Shown: positions 63,655 through 64,000 of the stretch, in pieces
Layout of the letters: each line of letters opens with the position of its first letter
How positions within the stretch are numbered: position 1 is the stretch's first letter
DNA from: COE1 sp949066965
Lineage (GTDB): Bacteria; Bacillota; Clostridia; Lachnospirales; Lachnospiraceae
DNA length: 64,000 bases
Assembly (NCBI GenBank): GCA_949066965.1
Contig: CARTDA010000013.1
Coordinates: forward strand, 24,651-88,650
Direction: 5' to 3'
Notes under the pieces: model-generated
Told to the model about the DNA's origin: nothing
Databases searched by the model: none
Seen by the model: only the letters and a program-made list of their open reading frames with translations
Program-made: the position numbers and the translations under genes

Positions 63655-64000
63655 ATGGAATCCATGCGGGATATTGACCGGGCAATGGAACGGGAGATCG
63701 CAAAGGGGAGCTGCCCGTTAAAGTTTGTGGGGATAGAGTTTGGCGATTCCCCCTATCAGGAGATTGCGTCAAAAGAAAAGCTGCTGGAGGTATTGTCCTA
63801 TCTGCTGCGGACAGGCGATTATGGGAAATTTGCCGTAAATGGGACGGGGAGCAATGTTTATATGAACATCAGGGGCAGGAAGCCGGATTTTCAGCGAACT
63901 TATTCCATATTTGACCGGAACTGCATTTTTTCCGCAATCAGTCATTACGGAAAGAAAATAAAGCCGGATTTTGACGGGCATACTTATCTGGAAACAGTGC
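63655..64000 (+). CDS. Unrecognised protein of the integrative element (3' end outside window)
   Basis: An open frame from the ATG immediately after the repA stop to the window end gives at least 115 residues (MESMRDIDRAMEREIAKG, VGIEFGDSPYQEI, VNGTGSNVYMNIRGRKPDF). I do not recognise the family. The AAGGAGATGG ribosome site lies within the 3' end of repA. No signal peptide or membrane segment in the visible part. Confidence 0.65.
   Translation, partial: MESMRDIDRAMEREIAKGSCPLKFVGIEFGDSPYQEIASKEKLLEVLSYLLRTGDYGKFAVNGTGSNVYMNIRGRKPDFQRTYSIFDRNCIFSAISHYGKKIKPDFDGHTYLETV

Larger units (their letters stand above)
59984..64000 (+). mobile_element. Left part of an integrative element (ICE or integrated plasmid), truncated by the window
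   Basis: Immediately after lysS the content changes to DUF6075, DUF3970, ParA, ParB and a RepA_N initiator, the leading module typical of Firmicute conjugative elements and plasmids. Dense overlapping genes share strong ribosome sites. Neither integrase nor att site is visible, so the left boundary (between 59984 and 60181) is approximate. Confidence 0.7.

Overview
The window looks like a chromosomal segment of a gut Lachnospiraceae-type Firmicute (Clostridia), moderate in GC. This rests on gene content and order: cdaR-like/ftsE/ftsX/M23/S41 peptidase, an FMN-riboswitch ribDE-BA-H operon, birA/small conserved protein/coaX/dusB, greA-lysS, and several small families I know mainly from this group (DUF6465-, DUF6145-, DUF6075-like). 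No rRNA, tRNA or CRISPR array was seen. Genus cannot be fixed from the sequence alone.

Layout. 0.1-5.6 kb: a PucR/CdaR-type regulator, then FtsE-FtsX with an EnvC-like murein hydrolase activator and a C-terminal processing protease (division and cell-wall remodelling). 5.7-12.8 kb: a diguanylate cyclase with a periplasmic-binding-protein-like sensor, converging on a 1572-residue secreted multidomain protein. 13.0-21 kb: a patch of decay and accessory genes. It holds a beta-mannosidase lacking its N-terminus, a frameshifted ATP-grasp remnant, a BlaI/M56 sensor pair with twin operators, an AAA/PD-(D/E)XK protein, a dead XRE regulator, and a polynucleotide-kinase-like plus Thg1 cassette whose Thg1 has lost its catalytic core by internal deletion. 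20.9-25.7 kb: YqeY, a DacF-type carboxypeptidase, RarA and an APH-like kinase. 25.8-29.7 kb: riboflavin synthesis under an FMN riboswitch. 30-41.8 kb: HTH-GNAT pair, an Amt-PII fusion, an HD-GYP protein, Nudix, DUF6465, LacI, DegV, aldose epimerase and a chemoreceptor. 41.8-59.98 kb: housekeeping (dnaE, pfkA, K+ uptake trkH/trkA, an rRNA-type methyltransferase, proC, SleB-like hydrolase, argF, birA, coaX, dusB, greA, lysS). 60-64 kb: the left end of an integrative element or integrated plasmid-like module: DUF6075, DUF3970, ParA, ParB and a RepA_N initiator carrying iterons inside its own gene. The element runs off the window.

Regulatory and repeat content is rich. There is an FMN riboswitch, a roughly 200-nt heavily folded dnaE leader, competing hairpins before birA, a hairpin cluster between trkH and trkA, and several sigma-A promoters with 17-bp spacers. 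There is also a 137-bp MITE with IS66-like GTAA ends and a perfect 8-bp target duplication, and a dispersed palindromic repeat in four copies. The most unusual items are the Thg1 deletion cassette with its 19-bp promoter palindrome, the 23-bp iterons read in all three frames inside repA, the 51-bp in-frame tandem duplication in lysS, the MITE and the dnaE leader. Nucleotide second-messenger genes (one GGDEF, one HD-GYP) suggest c-di-GMP signalling, and one chemoreceptor suggests motility or taxis.
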